The translations under genes were made by a program, and so were the position numbers. 64,000 bases of DNA from the NCBI GenBank assembly GCA_963747595.1, contig CAVVFO010000001.1:905056-969055 (forward strand). The letters are read 5' to 3'. The notes under the pieces were generated by a model. That model saw only the letters and a program-made list of their open reading frames with translations, searched no databases and was not told the origin of the DNA. Shown one piece after another: positions 61,249 to 64,000 of the stretch (positions are counted from its first letter, which is position 1; the number at the start of each line of letters is the position of its first letter). Source of the DNA: Oleiagrimonas sp963747595 (lineage in GTDB: Bacteria > Pseudomonadota > Gammaproteobacteria > Xanthomonadales > Rhodanobacteraceae).

Positions 61249-61737
61249 GTGACCCGATACAGCCAAGAACTCAAACAGCAGATCGTAAAGAAGATGATGC
61301 CACCCAGCAGCCAAAGCGTGGCCGCCATCAGCCGTGATACAGGCATCTCCGAGCCGACCTTGTACGCTTGGAAAAAGCAGCTGAGAACCGAAGGATACGT
61401 CGTGCCCTCCAAACCTTCCGCCCCGGATCATTGGGATACCAAGACCAAGCTGGCAGCCGTGATCCGCACCGCCACCATGAACGAGGCCGAGCGCTCAGCG
61501 TACTGCCGTGAGCACGGCTTGTACGTGGAACAGCTCGATGCGTGGAAACAGACCTTCGAGGCGATGGATCCGTTGGGGCCGGCCACCAGCAAGGCCGACC
61601 TCGCCGCCATGCGCAAGAAGAACCGAAAGCTGGAAAAAGAACTGCACCGCAAGGACAAGGCGCTGGCTGAAACAGCCGCGCTGCTGACCCTGTCAAAAAA
61701 AGCCAGTGCCATCTGGGGCACCGACGAGGACGCCTGA
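61249..61737 (+). CDS. IS3-family OrfA
   Basis: 162 residues from GTG 61249 (AGGA upstream). N-terminal helix-turn-helix (ELKQQIVKKMMPPSSQSVAAISRDTGISEPTLYAWKKQL) recognises the IS ends. The C-terminal coiled-coil (DLAAMRKKNRKLEKELHRKDKALAETAALLTLSKK) mediates multimerisation. The A7 frameshift site lies 36 bases before its stop. Confidence 0.9.
   Translation: MTRYSQELKQQIVKKMMPPSSQSVAAISRDTGISEPTLYAWKKQLRTEGYVVPSKPSAPDHWDTKTKLAAVIRTATMNEAERSAYCREHGLYVEQLDAWKQTFEAMDPLGPATSKADLAAMRKKNRKLEKELHRKDKALAETAALLTLSKKASAIWGTDEDA
61695..61701 (+). other. Programmed -1 frameshift slippery site (A7)
   Basis: AAAAAAA followed by G, in OrfA phase A-AAA-AAA. The OrfB frame is open back to this point with no stop, so slippage by -1 yields the OrfAB transposase, as in other IS3 members. 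Confidence 0.75.
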
Positions 61738-61748
61738 TCCCCGCGTCG

Positions 61749-62798
61749 ATGAAACAGATGGCCATCTCACTGATTGATGACGCCGTGGCGGTCGGCGCAC
61801 GGCGCCACAAGGCCTGCGATGTGCTGGGCATCAGCTGTCGCACGCTGCGCCGCTGGCGAGGCGCCGAGCGCCTTGGTGATGGACGCAAAGGAGCGCCACG
61901 CCGCTGTCCTCATGCCCTGAGCGATGCAGAAAAGCAGCGTATTTTGGACGTGTGCAACAGCACGTCATACAAGAGCTTGCCGCCCTCGCAGATCGTGCCA
62001 CGACTGGCGGACAAGAACACATATTACGGCTCCGAATCGAGCTTCTACCGGGTGTTGCGCGAGCATGCACAGGACAACCACCGCGGCCGAGCTCACGCCC
62101 CGCGCAAGGTTGCCAAGCCCAAGTCATGGTCCGCCAGCGGCTCCAACCAGGTGTGGTCATGGGACATCACGTATCTGCCCGCCAGCGTGCGCGGTCAGTT
62201 CTATCGCCTGTACATGATGATGGACATCTACAGCCGCAAGATCGTGGGCTGGGAGGTCCACCATGAAGAATTGGCGGCCCACGCCGCCGAGCTGATGGAC
62301 AAGGCCTGCCAGCGTCACCGTGTTGCGCGTGATCAGCTGGTGCTGCACGCCGACAACGGCAGCCCGATGAAGGGCGCGACCATGCTCGCCAAGTTGCAGG
62401 AACTGGGCGTCGTACCATCCTTCAGTCGGCCCTCGGTCAGCAACGACAACCCTTACTCGGAGGCGATCTTCAAGACCCTGAAATACGTCCCGAGCTACCC
62501 GAGCAAGCCGTTCCAGAGCATCGACGCGGCGCGGCAATGGGTGCAGCGCTTCGTGACTTGGTACAACACCGAGCACCGCCACAGCGGCATCCGCTTCGTC
62601 ACCCCGCAGCAGCGCCATGAGGGCGAAGACCACGCCATCCTCAACGCGCGCAAGGCTGTCTACGAGGCGGCCAAGCGGACCATGCCGGCGCGTTGGCGAG
62701 GGCGTGCAGTACGCAACTGGACCCCGGTGGGCAGCGTCTGGCTCAACCCGGACACGCCCGCCGATGACCTATCTCAAACCGTGCCGCTAGCGGCATGA
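61749..62798 (+). CDS. IS3-family OrfB transposase (DDE integrase domain)
   Basis: 349 residues. HTH-like start (GARRHKACDVLGISCRTLRRWRG), an HTH_21-type segment, then the rve core with DDE residues in WDITYLPASVRGQFYRLYMMMDIYSRKIVG, LHADNGSPMKGATM and NPYSEAIFKTLKY, and the ending WYNTEHRHSGIRFVTPQQRH. Intact; normally expressed as a fusion with OrfA. Confidence 0.93.
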   Translation: MKQMAISLIDDAVAVGARRHKACDVLGISCRTLRRWRGAERLGDGRKGAPRRCPHALSDAEKQRILDVCNSTSYKSLPPSQIVPRLADKNTYYGSESSFYRVLREHAQDNHRGRAHAPRKVAKPKSWSASGSNQVWSWDITYLPASVRGQFYRLYMMMDIYSRKIVGWEVHHEELAAHAAELMDKACQRHRVARDQLVLHADNGSPMKGATMLAKLQELGVVPSFSRPSVSNDNPYSEAIFKTLKYVPSYPSKPFQSIDAARQWVQRFVTWYNTEHRHSGIRFVTPQQRHEGEDHAILNARKAVYEAAKRTMPARWRGRAVRNWTPVGSVWLNPDTPADDLSQTVPLAA

Positions 62799-62809
62799 AA
62801 AAGCGGACA

Positions 62810-63505
62810 ACTTTGTTGACAATCACCGGTTCGGGCGTTCGAGTGCAACCGCGTAGCTGATGCGGTTCTCAGCTTTCCGCGCTTCGGCAATTCTCTGATC
62901 CACTCGACTGGCAGCGCAAAGTTGAGCTGTTGACCATGCTTCATGTAATAAGCGGTAATTCCGATAAGTCGCGCGTGATCATCGAATAGGCCTCCACCGC
63001 TGGAGCCGGGCGAAATCGGGGTGGTCACCTGAAGAACAACGCCGTCGCGAATGTGTCGAAGGCTGGAAATCAAGCCACCTGAAAGTGTCAGGTCCAATCC
63101 TTCCGGCGCACCGATTGCATATGCCGATTCACCAACCTTGAGTTGAGACGTTGACCCCATCTGAACGGGAGGCGCAGTCAGTCCCTTGACGGTGAACGAG
63201 CAAAGGTCGTGATCGGTGTCGGCGTACAACAATGAAGCGTGCAGATCCTTTTGCCCGTATTGAACGGTCGCTGTGTCCGTGTTCGCACTGGTGAAGACAT
63301 GGCAGTTGCTGACAACTACGTTGCGACGTAAGACGACGCCGCTGCCCATTTCGATCACCTTGCCGCTCTTGTCGCGTGCCTGGACGACAACAATGCTTGG
63401 CGAGGCCGACTCGAATACTTTGCTCGGGCTTAGAGCATGCTTCCCTGCCTGAGCTGAAAATGCCGCAAGCAGCAAGCAAAAGCCCGGTATGGTCCGTGAC
63501 TGCAT
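62810..63505 (-). pseudogene. Trypsin-like (HtrA/S1C-type) protease half of an interrupted gene
   Basis: The 5' part of the gene split by IS3, about 232 residues. Signal peptide (TIPGFCLLLAAFSAQA), then a chymotrypsin-fold protease with H69 (VVSNCHVFTSA), D100 (YADTDHDLC) and S169 (TTPISPGSSGGGLFDD), and FALPVEWIRELPKRG at its end. Removing the IS joins it in frame to seven SEL1 repeats, giving a secreted protease with a repeat scaffold. The current product would end with IS-derived residues. Confidence 0.85.
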
Positions 63506-63640
63506 AGATGTTTACCCCCTTTGTGGAGAGAGTACCGCAGTCGAACGTCGGGTGTCGCCGGCTTGTAACTCAGGCTGCGCGCGTGTATTGATCACTGGAC
63601 TGATGAATGACGGCAGATGCTCACTCCACTGGAAGTAAAC

Positions 63641-63805
63641 ATGGCATTGACGCAAGAACAGCGCAGATCTGTGGTGCGGGCCGAACTGGCGCGCCGCAAA
63701 AAGGGACTGCCGCCGCTGGTACCGAAGGCCAAGGATTCGAGCTCTCGCAGCAAGATAAACTCGCAGAAGCCGCGCCAAGGGCATGAACTAGGACGGTCGG
63801 CCTGA
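63641..63805 (+). CDS. Small basic hypothetical protein
   Basis: 54 residues from ATG 63641 (GGAAG 5 bases upstream); ATG 63617 would add 8. Sequence MALTQEQRRSVVRAELARRKKG is helical and basic, and the tail is disordered. No family recognised. It is the last gene of the element before the right end. Confidence 0.5.
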   Translation: MALTQEQRRSVVRAELARRKKGLPPLVPKAKDSSSRSKINSQKPRQGHELGRSA

Positions 63806-63864
63806 TCCAAAAACTCACGGGATGGTGCAATCTACCGTTTCGCCAGCACATATGTGCGCGACAC

Positions 63865-63893
63865 AAAAAACCGCCTTTTGAGGGGCGGTTTTT
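63865..63893. terminator. Element-borne bidirectional terminator at the right end
   Basis: A-run and CCGCC (to 63875) pair with GGCGG (63884-63888) followed by five T; the reverse strand is equally T-tailed. On the minus strand it lies about 65 bp beyond the reconstituted tRNA 3' end and so replaces the tRNA's original terminator, now at 54550-54577. Confidence 0.8.
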
Positions 63894-63956
63894 CGTACTT
63901 TTTTCATACTCACGCCTGATCGGATCTTCAAGAATCCGCTAAGTCGCTGTTTTTAC

Positions 63957-64000
63957 TGGTGGGCGGTACTGGGATCGAACCAGTGACCCCTGCCGTGTGA
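63957..64000 (-). tRNA. tRNA-Val (anticodon CAC), 3' part; right attachment site (attR)
   Basis: Minus strand, 3' to 5' into the window edge: CCA end (63957-63959), acceptor strand ACCGCCC, T arm ACTGG-TTCGATC-CCAGT, variable loop, anticodon stem strand GGCAG and loop bases TCACAC. Positions 34-36 read CAC, so Val. The 5' half lies outside the window. Because the element is at the 3' side, this copy should be the functional tRNA. Confidence 0.85.

Larger units (their letters stand above)
61203..62809 (+). mobile_element. IS3-family insertion sequence
   Basis: 1607 bp with ends TGTCCGCTT at the left and its complement AAGCGGACA at the right, the TG...CA ends of the IS3 family. Two ORFs are joined by an A7 frameshift site. 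Flanking triplets are AGT (61200-61202) and ACT (62810-62812), an imperfect 3-bp duplication with one mismatch. Inserted into the protease-SEL1 gene. Confidence 0.85.
54615..64000 (+). mobile_element. tRNA-Val-integrated genetic element, about 9.3 kb (right end at window edge)
   Basis: Bounded by direct repeats of at least 44 bp (54615-54658 and 63957-64000) that are the 3' end of a tRNA gene. A tyrosine recombinase gene is next to the left repeat, followed by an AlpA-like regulator, a CHC2 zinc finger, a DUF927-type ATPase, zinc-ribbon proteins and a broken protease cargo gene. Codon and base use is less GC-rich in the cargo. No capsid, terminase, conjugation or recognisable relaxase gene is visible, so it is satellite-like or mobilisable rather than a complete prophage or ICE. 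Confidence 0.85.

Noticed and set aside
61200..62812. Perfect target duplication for the IS3 element
   Set aside because: Flanking triplets are AGT and ACT, one mismatch, so only an imperfect duplication can be claimed.
1..64000. CRISPR array, rRNA operon or complete prophage
   Set aside because: No regularly spaced direct repeats of suitable length, no rRNA sequence and no structural phage genes were seen.

Overview
The window is GC-rich gammaproteobacterial chromosome. Its gene content (gnd-zwf-gntK operon, cyoABCD, SlyD, Mn-catalase next to MntH, Bcr/CflA pumps) and its dispersed palindromes of the CGTAGGGCGG/CCGCCCTACG type suggest the Xanthomonadales, most likely Rhodanobacteraceae. This placement is inference from family resemblance, not from a marker gene. 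No rRNA gene and no CRISPR array was seen. The only tRNA is the 3' part of a tRNA-Val at the right edge, with a displaced copy of that 3' end near 54.6 kb.

Layout. 1-20.5 kb is ordinary chromosome: secreted hydrolases (esterase, M1 peptidase, class-C beta-lactamase-like hydrolase), a GH13 glucosidase, an MscS channel, glutathionyl-hydroquinone reductase, an AsmA protein, the oxidative pentose-phosphate/gluconate operon, a DMT exporter, a periplasmic thioredoxin-like protein and a cyclophilin. At 20.8-22.9 kb a Crp/Fnr-family regulator is split by an IS256-family element with a clean 8-bp target duplication. 23.2 kb carries a BrnT toxin fused in frame to its BrnA antitoxin. 24-38 kb holds transporters, an aldehyde dehydrogenase, a DeaD-type helicase and SlyD. 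38.3-42.4 kb is the cytochrome bo3 oxidase operon cyoABCD. 43-47.8 kb has an NlpC/P60 lipoprotein, an osmoprotectant-type ABC importer whose binding protein and permease are one polypeptide, and glutathione reductase. A 272-bp palindromic MITE-like element (47824-48095) abuts an N-formylglutamate deformylase gene. 49.4-52 kb couples Mn import (MntH) to a Mn-catalase. 52.8-54.2 kb encodes a predicted outer-membrane barrel with one N-terminal CxxCH haem site (Cyc2-like layout) behind a perfect FNR box placed as in a class II promoter.

54.6 kb to the right edge is a roughly 9.3-kb integrative element in the 3' end of tRNA-Val. It is bounded by direct repeats of at least 44 bp and carries a tyrosine integrase, an AlpA-like regulator, a CHC2 zinc-finger protein, a DUF927-type ATPase and two zinc-ribbon proteins. 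Two oppositely oriented clusters of 9-bp iteron-like repeats lie near the two ends of the ATPase gene. Its cargo was one secreted serine protease with C-terminal SEL1 repeats, now split by an IS3-family element with an A7 frameshift site. No capsid, packaging, conjugation or recognisable relaxase gene is visible, so a satellite-like or mobilisable element is the best description.

Many long antisense ORFs are GC-bias shadows and were left out.
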